Assembly (NCBI GenBank): GCA_936450465.1
Contig: OW388296.1
Coordinates: 44,496,448-44,560,447 of the forward strand
Direction: 5' to 3'
DNA length: 64,000 bases
DNA from: Gibbula magus
Taxonomy: Eukaryota; Mollusca; Gastropoda; Trochida; Trochidae
In this document: in pieces, positions 47,501-60,829 of the stretch
Position numbering within the stretch: position 1 is the first letter of the stretch
How the letters are laid out: every line of letters begins with the position of its first letter
Position numbers and translations under genes: made by a program
The notes under the pieces: model-generated
The model's database searches: none
Told to the model about the DNA's origin: nothing
The model's input: the letters and a program-made list of their open reading frames with translations, nothing else

Positions 47501-50500
47501 GGTAGCAAAAAAATGTGACAATCCTGTTTATAGCTGTAGATCTGCAGATCGTACAAATAGAAAGAAAGGAAAAGTTAAGTGTAACACAAATCTTGTGGAG
47601 AAAGCTATTATGAAAGACGGGAAGATAACATTTGCACCCCTGAAAGTGTACTGTTTTAATAGTGTTATTGAAAATCTCGAGAAAATATTACAAAGACCAA
47701 ATTTCATTGAAAAGTGTAACTTGTGGAGAAACAGAGAAATGCTACCTAATCTGTATGCAGATATATATGATGGTAATATTTGGAAGAACTTTGTGAATTT
47801 TGCTAATTCAGATTTCTTAAACATGCCTAATGACTTTGGTTGTATGATCAATGTTGATTGGTAGCAGCCTTTTAGTAGGAGGTCTGATAAGTCTGTAGGA
47901 GCAATATATTTGGTTTTCCTAAATTTACCAAGGGAGGAGAGATTCAAGAAGGAAAATTGTGTGCTTGTTGGGATTTTGCCTCCACTCTCTAAAGAGCCGG
48001 AAAGCCTTGCCTCTTTTCTTGAACCTTTAGTAAGTGAATTAAAAGTTCTATGGAATGGTGTTCAAGTGTTTGTACCTGGTATGTCAGACCCAGTGACTGT
48101 GAGGATGGCTTTGATGTGTGCTGCAGCTGATATTCCAGCTGCTCGGAAGCTCTGTGGATACCTTGGTCATGGTGCCATACAAGGTTGTTCTCATTGTTCG
48201 AAACCCATGTGGAGCAAAGATGACAGAGATTGCGGACTTCCGGACTTGGACAAGTGGCCTTGCAGATCCAGGGAAGATCACATCAAGTGGGCAAAAATGG
48301 CTGATGCAGCAGAAACAGTGACAAGAAAGAAAGAGATTGAAAAACAGCATGGGTAAGTTAATTTAAATTTGTTTGTGGAAAATGTGTTATTATAATCAGA
48401 CTATGATTGATGAATTTGTTTACCTATTCTGGTTCAATAGAAACTAGACAGTAAAATGTTATGATAGGGTAAGAGTATATGTAGCGCTAAAATAATAAAC
48501 GGTAACAGCGTGATTAAAAATTAATAAAATGATTACCTGACATATGCTAAAAATTGGATATTGTATAATATGATGCTTTAAAAGAAAACACTGTTAAAGT
48601 AATTTGAAAGATTGATTATAAACTGGATCAATCTTTTTAAAGTTTTTTTTATTAACTTTGGTTGGATACAATCATTGTTTCATAGTATACATAGAGTGAG
48701 ATAATACAACATGACAGTTGATATATAGTTTTACTAACATAAGGGGGAACAAGAGTAAATGGCAGATAATGACGAGACCAGTCATTAATGATGCATGGGC
48801 ATGGAAATATGAAATCAGATGTATCTACCTATGTTGATTAACGTGTCTGGTAAAGAGTAACAGGCCCCACATTAAGACAATTCAAGTAATTAGTAACAAA
48901 AACTTCTGCATGTAGACAGTGAAGCGGAGCGTAACTCATTATCTGGCAAGTTTATCAGCATAGGTAGATAAAAGTGATCTCATTTTTATCCACGACGCAG
49001 TATCCTTTTAAGGCTCTATTAATAAAATTTGCGAATTCTTCCCTAAAGATTCTAATGGTAGGACACTCAACATATACATGATAAATATTCTCGCATATTT
49101 CTCGCAGAACATATCTTTTTAAACAAGAAATTTTCAATGAATCAATAAACGTTTTAACATCAACCATCCTAAGACCACCATCTTTGTATGTTCGCATTAG
49201 ACTAGTTCATTTTATGTTGTCCCTTTTTCAATTCCATATGAAGTTGAAACATATTTTGTTCAAGTTTGTTAAAAAATTTGTAGGGGGATTCGGGAGAGAA
49301 GAGAGGATATGAACAATAGTAGATAAAACCAAAGATTTGATAACTGTTATTTTCCCTATCAGAGTTAGGTTTCGTTTCTTCTAGTTGAAAATAATTCTTT
49401 GTATATTTTTAAGTCTTTTTTTGGTATTGATCGCGCAGAGGTTTTTGTAATCTGCATTCAGTTTTATTCCCAAAACATCAAAATTGTCGTTATGCCAATC
49501 TAGCTTAAACTCTTGGGATAATAACTGGATCAATCTAAAAAAATACTCTAGACTAGAGATAATGAATAGTGCATTACCTTAAAAGGCTTGATGGGCTTAT
49601 GGTTACCCTGTGACCTAAAAACCTGTTTTCATCGTCTTCTACACTACGGAAAGCCATTGAAAGCTGTACAGACTCCTCAGCCAGTGAAAATTATCAATTG
49701 TAGATTTGGCGACCCACTGACCAAAAAGGGTCACAGGAGCCACAACATAGAAACCGTTTTAGTCTCCTCTAGTGTGAAAGACTACAAATTTGTTAGCCCT
49801 ACAATATAATAAATACAATTTTAATTTTGAATCTTCTAGAAATAGATTGTACCTTGAATGGTGGAGGTTTTTGGCAGTTTGTGTTACTAGGATAGTAACT
49901 AGTCCACTGTAACAATTTAGTAATTACTGATAATGCTGTATTGAGCAAATTTATAATATCAGAGCATTCAAATTTTGTTAATAAGGCGTTGAACATGCAT
50001 AAAAAAAACATAAAAAAGTTAATACTGGTGAGGAACGGCTGTATTATCTTGTGCCACAGTCACATTCCTGTTCAGATGATGGTCCCATTGTGCTTTTAAA
50101 TGCAATTGGAACTTGTACAAACACTCTCATGAAGTTCTTTGATGCAAAACCCCTCTTGAGTCACAGTTTTAGAAAGCAAAATATGAAATAATTCACTGGA
50201 CATTTAGAATCTATTGGCATGGGTATTCACTATTCAACCTGCATATGTTAATACCTCGTGTATTGGGAATGTCTAGTGGTAATTAAGTGAGTCATGTATT
50301 CCTCTGCAGCCAGTCAGGTGTATTACATAATATTGACAGGGAGGGTGTTTAAAGTTGTTGGCTGGCTCATTTCAAGCTGCTGTAAGTGTTTTTAGAGCTT
50401 CTATTGTTTTTGGTTTAAGATTCCTTGTAAACATATGTAATAGAATAAATTACTTGGGAAATTCAGAGCTACAGGCACGCTGCGTATTTGGCTACATTAC

Positions 50501-52137
50501 TTACATTCACCTTATACTTTTTGTGAAAATCCCATGTCTGTGTGATCTATTGTGTGCAAGTACTCAAACATTTTGGTAAAAACTCAGTATTGAGTTGATA
50601 TTTTATGCTTGCACATAGTAAGTCTTGGTTTGTTTACCAGTGAATTGGTTTCTGTAATTGAGAACTGAAAGCTGACTGGCTGGGATTAAGTAGTGGGTGC
50701 TATATCTCATCCTCAATTATATCAATGTCATTAGAGAAACCTACAAAAGGCGTTACTTTAAAAATAAGATTGTTTGAATGTCATTAAGGATTTTAATGTT
50801 CTTTTTTTAGATATAGATTCACACCACTACTGCGACTGCCATACTTCAATCCCAGCACCATGACTGCGATTGACCCGATGCACAACCTCTTCCTGGGGAC
50901 CGCAAAGAAGATGTTCGCTTACTGGGTGGAGCAAGGAATTTTATCCAAGTGTGACCTAAGTACGATTTCTACACGCATTCAAGGTGTAAAAATCCCGAGC
51001 AACATTGGTCGGATTCCAACAAATATATCTTCGAACTATGGACAAATGACAGCAAAAGAATGGAAAAACTGGGTCCTTATATATTCGCTGATGTGTCTCA
51101 ATGGCATATTAGACTCAATTCATCTTAGAATTTGGCACACATTTGTGTTAGCATGTAGACATTTCTGTCAGCCAGTGATAAACAGAGTAAATTTAGACAT
51201 TGGTAGTAGACTTATGAAAAAATTCTGCGTAGAGGTCATGAGGCAATATGGCAAAGAATTCATCACACCCAACATGCACCTGCATTGCCACATACAGGAA
51301 TCGATTGAGAACTTTGGCTCTGTTTATGGCTTTTGGTTGTTTAGTTTTGAGAGATACAACGGACTGCTTTCAGACATGCCAACAAACATGAAAGATTTGC
51401 CAGTGCAGCTGATGCGAAAATTTAATATGTTTTCGACTTTCCATTTAGATTCAGTTAATGAACTATTTCAAGATAAATATCTCAAGCTATCAGAAATGAC
51501 ATCAAAGAAATCTGTGTCCTTATCCACATTGGAACTTTTCCACGCTTCCACTGCAAAGATATCAGAAATTGCACCATCGGTTTGGAGTAACTTGGCATCA
51601 CTTAAACTTTCTGGTACTGATGAAGTGTTTGTAAACCTCAGCGATGAAGAACTGAAAGGCCTCCACAGTGTGTACAGCCATCTATACCAAGACAGCATTC
51701 CACATGAGGCACTGTCATGTGTTGCTCAAAAAGTGATAAGTGTAGACTGGAATAATACATCCTTAGTTGGGGAGTCCAATGTTTTACATGCAAATGGTAT
51801 TGTATGTGCCATGTGGACTGATAATGACACGAAGATATCAACATCCTCTACCCTACGGCCTGCCAGGATAAAGAACTTTATTATTCACAGTCTAAATCGC
51901 TCAACAACAACATCTGTGAAACATATTTTCGCCTGTGTTGACTGGTTTCGACATTCAGACAAACAGTTCGGTTACGTTAATCCTGTCTCAGTCTGGTCAT
52001 GCAAAACTCAAAATGATGGGCCAGCGACACTGCTTCCAGTTCAGCGCATTGATGGAAAATGTGCATGGGTTGAGGAAATCCATAACATGCAGAGGTACAT
52101 TGTCCTGTGCCCTGTGTCAAAAGCTGCTTACTTGTGA
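41583..52137 (+). CDS. CACTA/EnSpm TNP2-type transposase, six coding exons, one in-frame TAG
   Basis: Exons: 41583-41739, 42569-42681, 43894-43954, 46328-46392, 47127-48352 and 50811-52137. All are bounded by GT-AG and all are in phase, 2949 nt in total. The N-terminus has a small C-x2-C...H motif (FCDHCNEFVSRKTKYNH), perhaps a zinc finger. Exons 2-4 encode acidic linkers. Exon 5 carries a C-x2-C (FVCPNC..), then NVDW, QPF, VGAIYLVFLNLPREERFKKEN and LVPL-type blocks, and a C/H segment (GCSHCSKPMW). Exon 6 opens with YRFTPLLRLPYFNPSTM then IDPMHNLFLGTAKKM, the signature of the TNP2 family (Pfam Transposase_21), and later HCHIQESIENFG and FSFERYNGLL. The enzyme would excise and insert the element by a DDE mechanism. 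The codon after NVDW at 47862-47864 is TAG, so this copy is either inactive or read through. Introns hold MITEs and an L1-like fragment. Confidence 0.9.
44578..45165. mobile_element. MITE family C with TTA duplication, in a transposase intron
   Basis: Inverted ends AGGATAGATGAAATG (left) and CATTTCATCTATCCT (right) are perfect over 15 bp. TTA flanks both sides (44575-44577 and 45166-45168). The 588-bp body has no coding sequence. TTA/TAA duplications are typical of PIF/Harbinger MITEs. It lies in the intron between exons 3 and 4. Confidence 0.8.
45687..46175 (+). mobile_element. MITE family A, copy 2, TTAA-flanked
   Basis: Exact TTAA on both sides (45683-45686 and 46176-46179). The inverted ends are AGGTACATCAATTGTGTT and AACACAATGGATGCACCT. 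The body is 489 bp and non-coding. A diverged copy lies at 37055-37495 and an interrupted one at 40020-41385. A piggyBac- or Kolobok-type MITE by its target site. Confidence 0.75.
48955..49560 (-). mobile_element. L1-like RT C-terminal fragment in a transposase intron
   Basis: The minus strand reads in broken frames through DWHNDNFDVLGIKLN, LTLIGKITVIKSLVLS, SLPNPPTNFL, FNFIWNGKRDNIK and YKDGGLRMVDVKTFIDSLK, the conserved thumb/C-terminal order of L1/Tx1-like reverse transcriptases. It then jumps to YHVYVECPTIRIFREEF, so an internal piece is deleted. Stops are present. It lies in the intron between exons 5 and 6. Confidence 0.75.
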
Positions 52138-52572
52138 AACTTGTGAATCATGTGTGAAAATAGCAGAAAATTCTCAACAAGTGTAATTTGTATTCATCTG
52201 TGGATTTGTTGCCAGTTCCAGAGATTAACCTTCAAAGCTTGATGTTAGATATTTATGCATATATACATATATCCTGTCATGTAGATCCATTTCTTGTTGC
52301 CATCATCAGGTCAATATGGTTGACTCTCTCTTAAACCCGTAGATTACTCATTGGAAACATGTACATTATTAGGTTTCAAGTCAAAGGAAAACTTTTCAGA
52401 ATATCATCTTTGCTGGATGACTTTCGGAGTTGGATTGAGAGGTCAATTCAGTTATTTCAGGTGTTATTCAAGAACCAATAACAAATATGAATACATGTAT
52501 AATTTCAGGCGTGTAGGTTTGAAAGAGTTTATACATCATTTAGGACAGTTTTAGGTATCGAAATCTAGGCTT

Positions 52573-52578
52573 AATAAA
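52573..52578 (+). terminator. Candidate polyadenylation signal for the CACTA transposase
   Basis: AATAAA about 435 bases after the transposase stop at 52137; no closer match was noticed. It precedes the SINE insertion. Confidence 0.4.
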
Positions 52579-52785
52579 AGTTACCGAGGGCTAACAAAAG
52601 TGGGAACTGTACTGGTTACAATCACTTCAGCAGGAGGTAGAAATGCAGCTCTCAAAGCTACCTGGACACCTCCGCTCACCTCAACTTCGCCTGTCTCAGA
52701 AGTAACCCCTAAGCTTCTTGGCACTCCTTACATATGTGTTTAAGTCGAAGCCTTGGGGTCTTCTGTTGTGTCATTTCAAGAACAC

Positions 52786-53070
52786 ATGGGGCGGGATAGT
52801 GTAGTGGTTAGCGCGTTCTGCTTCAGATCAAGGGGTACACGTTCAAATCCCGCCAGATGCACAGCAACTTATCTGTTCTACACGCAGTAAGGTTTGGGTG
52901 CAATGTTACACTGAATTTCAGTGAAGTACCACCCATGATTGGCTGGTTCGAGCCGCTGCCCGCTGCACCGCAATACATACCTCAAGGCATTGTGGACTTT
53001 CTCCCTGCCGCAAAACAAACAGCTGTGATATAAGTGAATACTCTTGAAAGCAACCCCTAATCACCTCGCC
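52786..53070 (+). mobile_element. tRNA-derived SINE with 10-bp target duplications
   Basis: The tRNA-like head has an A box (TAGTGTAGTGGTTAGCGCG) and B box (GTTCAAATCCC), and the body has CACCCATGATTGGC and CTTTCTCCCTGCCG. The tail is CAACCCCTAATCACCTCGCC. TCAAGAACAC flanks it at 52776-52785 and 53071-53080. It is the same family as 10305-10608, with a few deletions, and is nested in the CACTA element downstream of the transposase. Confidence 0.9.
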
Positions 53071-53080
53071 TCAAGAACAC

Positions 53081-54330
53081 CTCAATACATTATATAAAGT
53101 AAAAATTCATTGATGAAACAATATTTTGTTAAAAAAAAGTTTTTTTCACATCAGTTCTAAAATATCTTTTTATACAAACGCAGACTGGGTATTACTAGTA
53201 AGCAATGTACTTTATAAATATATAATGACAGGATGCTTTAAACACTTTGTGTCACTTACTGAATAAATGTTGAAACTTGCTGGTTTGAGATTTAGATTTA
53301 GAAAATTTTATTCAAAAGAATACAGTGTGTAACTATTTAGATATATCCCCCTCTTTTATCTTAAATTAATTATATTTGTCAAAATTTTATTGCTTATTAT
53401 GTATTCTAGCATACTTGACAAATATACCAATTTTCTGTAGGTATGTTATGCTTTGGCAATCAAATATGTGGTGCTCTGTATATATTCATTCAACTAAAGT
53501 AAAGTATGTAATTGTAAATAAATATATGAATGGACTGACTATATGGTGTCTTTGTGTTATTATTCATGGAGACATGAGAGATTGGTTAACAAGAGTGCAA
53601 AACAACACTTGTATTTACTGGATCTATGATAGCTTAGCACATCAGTATTTGTCATTGAAAGATGCCAGCATCTGTTAACATTGAAAAGTGGGTTTTGTTT
53701 TCAATATACCCCTCTCAAATAGTTAAAATGAGAGATGGAAGCTACATGTCACAAAAGTTATCTTATTAGCCACTTACTGTACAATAGTTATATAAATCCT
53801 GATACAAGCACATCCTCGTGTCATTAAATTTACCAGAGTCATTTTTGTGATTTTGAAGTTAATTTGCTAATCTATGCTGACTATAAGATGGGCTAATGAC
53901 AGGCTGACGTCCCTCGTCATCATTAATAGATTTTATAAAGACTACTTTGTCAATACCATATTATTGCATATATATTTATAATGTTATAACCTTGGATGTA
54001 ATGGGATAATGCAATACCTAGTGAATTACAGACCTCATGGCTCTATTTTAGTAATTTGAACACAGCTAGTGAACAAATCTTTTTGAATCTCATTTGAAAT
54101 TAATTGACTTTCTGCATCCAAGTATGCTACAGACACTTAGTCAAGGTGTAATTAGGCGACAGGTGATGTCCGATCAAGCATGACCAGAATATTGCACATA
54201 CCTTGTAGGGTGAAAAATTAAATTAACAAACTTTATTTTAATATATAAATGTAGGAGTCTAAAACGACCTGCTTTTACGACTAGCTAAACGTCAACAAAT
54301 GTGAAATCACCCTCAAACACTGCATAAGCA
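53081..54330. other. Non-coding interval inside the CACTA element
   Basis: AT-rich, no exon recognised. Near its end (about 54131-54210) lies one more subterminal word AGTCAAGGTGTAATTAGGCG with GTGATGTCCGATCAAGCATG, a diverged copy of the repeats in the right inverted end. Confidence 0.5.
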
Positions 54331-55768
54331 TGCGCCCACCTGTTATTGGGGAGAGACATTAATTGTTTATATCAAGGTGTTAATTAGCCGAGAGGTGATG
54401 TGCTGTCAAGCATGACTGCCAGAATACTGCACATTCTTTGTGTGGCAAAATAACGCAAATATCATGGCAAATTTTGAGAAGGTTCAATCACATGTCATGA
54501 GATGCACAAATTTATCAATAGTTGGATGTGTACCGAAATACTGCTCAAGCACTAACATTCCCACCTGTTGCTACAGACACTTAGTCAAGGTGTTAATTAG
54601 CCTGCCAATTAGTCAAGGTGTTAATTAGCCGAGAGGTGATGTGCGATCAAGCATGACGACCAGAATATTGCAATACCTTGTATGGCAAATAACGCAAGAA
54701 CAAACTTAACACTTACAAAGATACTCCCTCTATTTTATTGTAATGAACATTAATATGAAATTTTGATATATATAGATGCTGTTTAATGTAAACACATGAG
54801 ACAAGTTTGTAAACAAAAACATCAGCATCATGCATTGAGGTGCTGGGACAGACTTGTCTCCCTTAATTACCCCCCGCCACAACGTAGTTGGCGGGGGATA
54901 TAGAAATGAGCTCCGTCCGTCTGTCCGTCTGTCCGTCTGTCCATTCAGGCTTTTCCATTCCGGCCTCAAACTTCAAAACTATAAGACATATCTCAACGAA
55001 ACTTGGTGTGTGGAACAATCATCATGTGTAGATGTGCCTTTTGGGTTTTCAACTTCTTCGAGATATTTTTTTGGACCGTTTCCATGGAAATGTAACTTAA
55101 AATTTCCTTTCCGGATCAGAACTCGAAAACTATAAGACATATCTCAACGAAACTTGGTGTGTGGAACAATCATCATGTGTAAATGTGCCTTTTGGGTTTT
55201 CAACTTCTTTGAGTTATTTGTTTTGACCGTTTCCATATAAAATTTTAATTTATATATTGCTTTCTTGTTCAATAATGTAAAACTTGTTTCTTATAGACTC
55301 TAGTAGGCAAGGTTTGTTTATGTGTGTAGTGTAATGCTGTATGCATAGTTTATTGCAACAACATGACATAGTAATGACATATTATTATCATTATAACTAT
55401 TATCATTATCAAATAATGTGAACACTTTCTCAACATAAGACAGTAATATTACCCAATAACTTGCCTATTCCTACTAATAGAAGGGTATCCGGATAAGATA
55501 TTCTGTCCGGATTCCAGTATTCTTAGAAACATACTTTCCGGAAATATTTCCAGTAGAAGACACGCGGATCTGGGATATGGAAAAGTATACATTTCCGGAT
55601 TCCTGTATTCTAAGAAACATACTTTCCGGAAAAATATCCGGAAGAATATGGGCGGATCTGGTATACGGGAGAGAATACATTTCCGGATTCCCGGATACCA
55701 AATGGGTAAGGATACGGGAGAATCCGCCAGGTATCCGGAAATTGGATTCCACTGGTTTTGGTCCTGTG
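54331..55768 (-). repeat. Right terminal inverted repeat of the CACTA element
   Basis: Reverse complement of 28372-29830. Its inner part has three copies of AGTCAAGGTGTTAATTAGCC-type words (about 54372, 54583 and 54613) and its outer part has the TCCGGA blocks. The outer kilobase is almost identical to the left arm; a chance 92-codon frame in each arm differs at one residue. The inner 350 bp differ by several indels. Confidence 0.9.
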
Positions 55769-55771
55769 TGT

Positions 55772-57306
55772 ATAGAACTTTAGAAGAGTTCCACTAAAGA
55801 ACACATCCTCACCCCACATACCTTACTCAATTATTGCTTTCCGCTTAAGCTATGATACAAATGAGGTCTTATTTCATGATCCACGCACGGTCTCAAGTGA
55901 CAATTAGCAACACAAATACCGTATATCCAATCATAAAATGTCTTACATCTCTGATGAAGTATCTTGTGTACGGGGGACACTAATTTTGCAGTTTGAACCA
56001 ATGCCGCTGATTGCACAGTACTCTAAGTGTTACGTTATTTACTTGGTAAGGGATAACTTTGATAACCTCCTTGAGCAAAGATTTCAACGAATGAAGAAGA
56101 TTTAGATAACTCTATAAATAGGCAAAACTTAAATTAAACATGTAACTCCTAACTTACAACAATGTAACTCTGAATATAAAAATGACATTTTTTTTTAAAA
56201 TTCAATGTCGTAGTATTTGCATTGTCATATTGACCAGTTTTTTTAAAATGTTGTTTGTGTGATATTTCATAAACTGCTGCACCTATAGTCGTCAAATTTG
56301 GTGCAAATCTTCATTTGGAGAATACTCAGACATCAGTCGATTTGGGTGAGCTTTACCTCATTCTTAAGGTCACTTCTTGATTGCCAGGGAGACAGGGTCA
56401 CGTTTGCGACAATTACGTGTTAAAATATAGGATTCCCCCATTCGACGGATGGAATATCCTACGTCAAATCCCCGTAGATGAAGCTTGGATGAGTTGTGCC
56501 ATTATCCCTGTTATGCCAAAATTCCCATCTGATTAATCCCGATTAGCCATTATCTGTGATGGGATCATCAACGTTTAACTCCCAATCAGCCAAACAACCA
56601 GAAAAGCAATGCAAAAACAAAAGAGAGCTATCATCAGGAAAATTTATCTAATTAACATTTGACTGTGCTAAGATCGTGAATTGAATCTTTTTTACACATA
56701 ACAACTAAAGGTCGGAGAATATTCCAATCCTTTACTCGGGACGAAAAATCCATATTTCGCTGCTTGTAGATAATGGCTATCTGGCAAATAGCCCACAGTG
56801 TCCATGTTCGTTAGTTATCCTCAAGCTCCTTCTTTGGATGGATGACCTCTCAACTCAGGAGAGTCCATCGAAGTTCTCTGAAACGTCCTACAATATCCTA
56901 GGAAGTCGGTAGGGGTGGTTGGAACGTTACAGCTCTTTTTATATATATATATATGTATATTTTTCAATAGTCAACTTTTAGTTAAGCATGCATTAAGTTG
57001 TCAGAATGATTCCAATTGATATTAAATGATAAGTCTTTTGTGCCTTCAGTTTAGCACCGTTTGTATTAGAATAAAGAGTTTGTTGTCGACAACTACACAA
57101 TTATTCAGAATGGTGATTTATTTCATTCCAATTCAAAGAAATGGAATTATTTTCGACACAGTGTGCACTGTGTCCCATAACAAATTACTATACAAATCTG
57201 CATTGTCAGGGGCACAGGTACTGATGATCCCAATAGAAATGGAAATAAATTGATATGAAACAACAATAGCAAAACATATTTAATATTATAACTATTTATC
57301 CTCACA
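55772..57306. other. Non-coding interval right of the CACTA element
   Basis: No exon, RNA gene or transposon end recognised. A short TA microsatellite is at about 56940-56956. Confidence 0.45.
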
Positions 57307-57310
57307 TCAA

Positions 57311-57618
57311 AGGGACAGTAGCACGTTTTTTCGCTGAATAAGTCGTTGATATGTATTTGAAAAAGAATGTCATCAAGAGTAAAAGACCCTTTTCTCTTCG
57401 GAAAATCAAGTTAAGTTACATGGTTTCATAAAACCGTTGGAATCGTTTTTTTTATTCGAAATAATAAAATGTATTCACAATAAAATGGCCGCCATGCAAT
57501 TTTTGCTTTAAAAGAAACAACGCTTTTAACCACTACGGATAATTTAAATGACATTACCTTTCATTATTAATGGGAAATTTGAAAAATTCATATTTGCTGA
57601 AAACTCGCTACTGCCTCT
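57311..57618 (-). mobile_element. MITE family B, copy 2
   Basis: Reverse complement of 33611-33940 with indels. The ends are AGGGACAGTAGCACG and CGCTACTGCCTCT; TTAA follows at 57619-57622 and TCAA precedes at 57307-57310. Non-coding. Confidence 0.65.
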
Positions 57619-57622
57619 TTAA

Positions 57623-60600
57623 TACTTACATATTTCAGTATGAAGTATGACAAAAAAAAGTATTTTTGGCAGGTCAATCGTTTATACGAACAAAATTGAA
57701 ATTTATTATGATTAATTGTTACAAGCATCTTTGTTGTTCCTATACTTTGTTTAATTCCTATTACATAGCAACCGAATTTAAAGATAAAAGGGAGATAGGG
57801 AGACGACAGTTACGAAACATATTTTGGTCTATCACAATGTTTTTATATTTTGATGTTTTTCTTATGATTTACATCCAAAGGGTAGCAACCAAGCATTCAA
57901 ATCTTCTAACATTCTGTACCATTCAAACTTCTGTTTGAATTTGCTATCATTGTTGGTGTCTCAAAAATAACTAACACAGGAAAACTTTGCATGACAAAGT
58001 ACCATTTATATTTCAAACATAGTCTTACATTTAAGTCAAGACATCGGTGATTTCCGACTTAGTGTATAGTTCTTTCTAATGCAGTTCCTACTACATTTAG
58101 CTTCTATTTTAATTGTTCACGTGTTCCATCTGATTAGCACAAACCGCAAGTTCTCTTTTTTAAGCTAATGACATAATTAGCTTCAAGGACATCAAGTCCT
58201 AAAACATGATGGCTCATAGGGGGTTTTCAATTTGAGGTTAATCCCAGACACACAATCACCGAATTATGAAAAAGTCATCCCAAAAGTGAAACTGCAGAAC
58301 ATACAGCACACAATCGTGAAACTGTGTTACATCTTCAAACACAATTTACAATATTCTGAGAAATCAGAAAACAAATACATTCAGCAATTGCGTTGTTTTG
58401 TTGTTTAACGATTTTGCAGGTTAACACTTACCCCACGTGCCATGGCTCTACACATAACTATGTGTTTTAAAAGCATAACTTAATGTTTGGGGGAATTGAA
58501 GAAATGTGGAGTTCTTTGTCAAAATCACAGTGAAATATTTTCAACTAAAGTTAACGGACTGGTACATTTTTAAGTTTGTAATTGTCATGGTAAAAGAAAA
58601 CAAATAATAATGAATGTTTATAAACATATTCTGAAAGGGGTATTTATAATTTATAAAAGATTATGATTTGCTTGCATTTTCATGTTGATGAACCTATAAT
58701 ATTTATAAGTGTTGATTTCTTAATTGATTCAAGCACTTATGAAAATGTCATAATCATTTTTTTTTAAATTGTAGTTTGAATCGAATACATTGAGATTTTC
58801 AGATACTGGTTTATCAGTTTTAAGATTCAATGCAGATTACAAAAGCATCCATATGTTAAACAGATCATCACCAAGGGGTAAGTGCCTCAAAACTAGGAAT
58901 ATCAATTTTGTACAACGGTAAATGCAATGAACATTACACTATGGAGCTCGTCGTACATCATTGATAAAGAGTTAAATTACAATTACACACTATTCATGGA
59001 ATAAGCAGACATTCAGATAATTCACTAGGTTGCAAATATCCTCCCATTCTTGTTTATATTAATTTCTTGGGTTACTGCTCTACAACTATTTGTCGCAAGA
59101 TTTAAATAACGATGTAATAATAATTCTCCATAAATCACAAATAAAGTTCTTAGTATGTGCCCATTAGATGTGTGAAGTTCAGTTTGCATTTGGATAATGC
59201 AATGTACATCAGAAATACATCAAATCAAGGAAAAGGGACATGAATAAAGTATTTTTCAACAGTAGCATACTTTACTTGTTTGTTTCCTTATTATCTGTAC
59301 TGATTAATACATACATATTTGTACAGAATCGGGAAAGAGTTTATATACAACTTAAAATATAACTTGTTAAAAATGTTAAAATTAAATTAGACCGGAAACA
59401 ACTGTTAATGAGCAAGTTTATTCTTGATTCGTATGCACAAAAAAGTTGTCTAGTAGTCCCGTAGTTAAGGATTCAAGTTTAAATGAATAAGTTATATTTG
59501 AAAAACGTAATATGGACAAAGTCAGCTGATCTTAAAAGGTCAGTGTATATCAAATTCGTTAAAATAATCTAAAAAAAATCACGTTATTGGTCAAAGCTTC
59601 ATCTGCACATATATGACACTTTCAACTCTTAGATACAAGTATCATCGTAGTAAAAGATTATATACACCAATGCAACGGGTAAGACAAAATAAAAAATTGT
59701 CTAAAATCAAAATGGGCTAAATCACAAGACATGGAATCGCCATGATTCCTTGTTTTGTCATTGTGCATATTATGAGAAGTTTGAAAATGTTTCCCCCATG
59801 TTCAAAATGGACAGTAATATTTGAACTAGGCATGTTTGTTGTTGTTGCATTTTGGGTATAAAATCTGTTGAATAATAATAACCGCGCCAATATGCCAAAT
59901 CATTTACATGTCAAATAGGAGATATTTGTTAATATCTCGAGTTGTGAAATATCCGAATGTAAACGTTGCACAATACATTGTAAAAAAAACGTTTTCTATC
60001 AATGAATTTGTGTTTTGTGATAATGCACGCAATTTTTTCAAGTTTCTTTTTTTTCAATATCTTGTTACCCATACTTGCTTCAGAAAGTCTTATAAAAGCT
60101 TATACTATAATACTCTCTTATTTCATGAAAGCTTCAATCTGTATCTATCTATAAGTCTTCTCTCTATTCTTGCACTGACTGATAATGTTTTAAACAAAGA
60201 AATTAGATATGCGCATATCTAACCAACTATTACCATCATGTTAACTGAAAGCGCCCTGTTATTCCAAACATAAACTATCCATTAATGTTGGATATGGGAT
60301 GTTTCTGGTTCAAAATACATTAACATAAAATCAAAGATCATAATAACTTTAGTTGTGTAGACAATGTTGATACTTAAACTGTGGCATTAGGACTTGTTAA
60401 TTAGTAACACTATGTATTAAGCCAACATTACTTTTGGTCTCATTGCCATATATTAAAATACATTTTGTTCTGTTTTGCATATTAGATGTATATTTTCTCA
60501 ATTATAATTTTTCTAACATTGAACAGTGGTTGTTTTAAGATATAAGACTTTCTTTATTTTCAAAACAGTGTATGTGGGGCTGAATAATAAACAATGGCAT

Positions 60601-60829
60601 TTACTGCGAGAACAGCAATTGAATGCTATTTACCACTTTGTCATTTTTATTCTGAAGAAATTCTTAAGAAATTTGAAATCTCAAAAGTATCAATTTTCAA
60701 AAATAATATAAAATGTACATATAGACACCAGAATGGCACTTGATTTAGTAAATGTTGTTCAGTAGAAGAATAGTTGATTGTCAGAACAAGATCGATTCTG
60801 GAGTCCTACACAACAGCTTTGGATCAAGC
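57623..60829. other. Non-coding interval
   Basis: AT-rich sequence without recognisable exons. The reading frames at 57666-57938 and 59908-60222 lack domains or splice support. Confidence 0.4.

Larger units (their letters stand above)
28372..55768 (+). mobile_element. 27.4-kb CACTA/EnSpm DNA transposon with 1.4-kb inverted ends and TGT duplication
   Basis: The ends begin CACAGGACCAAAACCAGTGG on both strands and are flanked by TGT at 28369-28371 and 55769-55771, a 3-bp target duplication as CACTA elements make. The first base outside the repeat differs on the two sides, which fixes the boundary. The inside holds a spliced TNP2-type transposase on the plus strand (41583-52137) and a second gene on the minus strand (36677-31435), transcribed divergently. 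Nested insertions (MITEs, L1-like fragments, SINEs) account for part of the size. The inverted ends are almost identical over the outer kilobase, which points to recent mobility or conversion, yet the transposase has an in-frame TAG. Confidence 0.9.

Noticed and set aside
33611..57618. Treating the two inverted MITE B copies as the ends of one large element
   Set aside because: One copy lies inside and one outside the well-defined CACTA boundaries, each has its own pair of ends, and they match over their full length as separate short elements.
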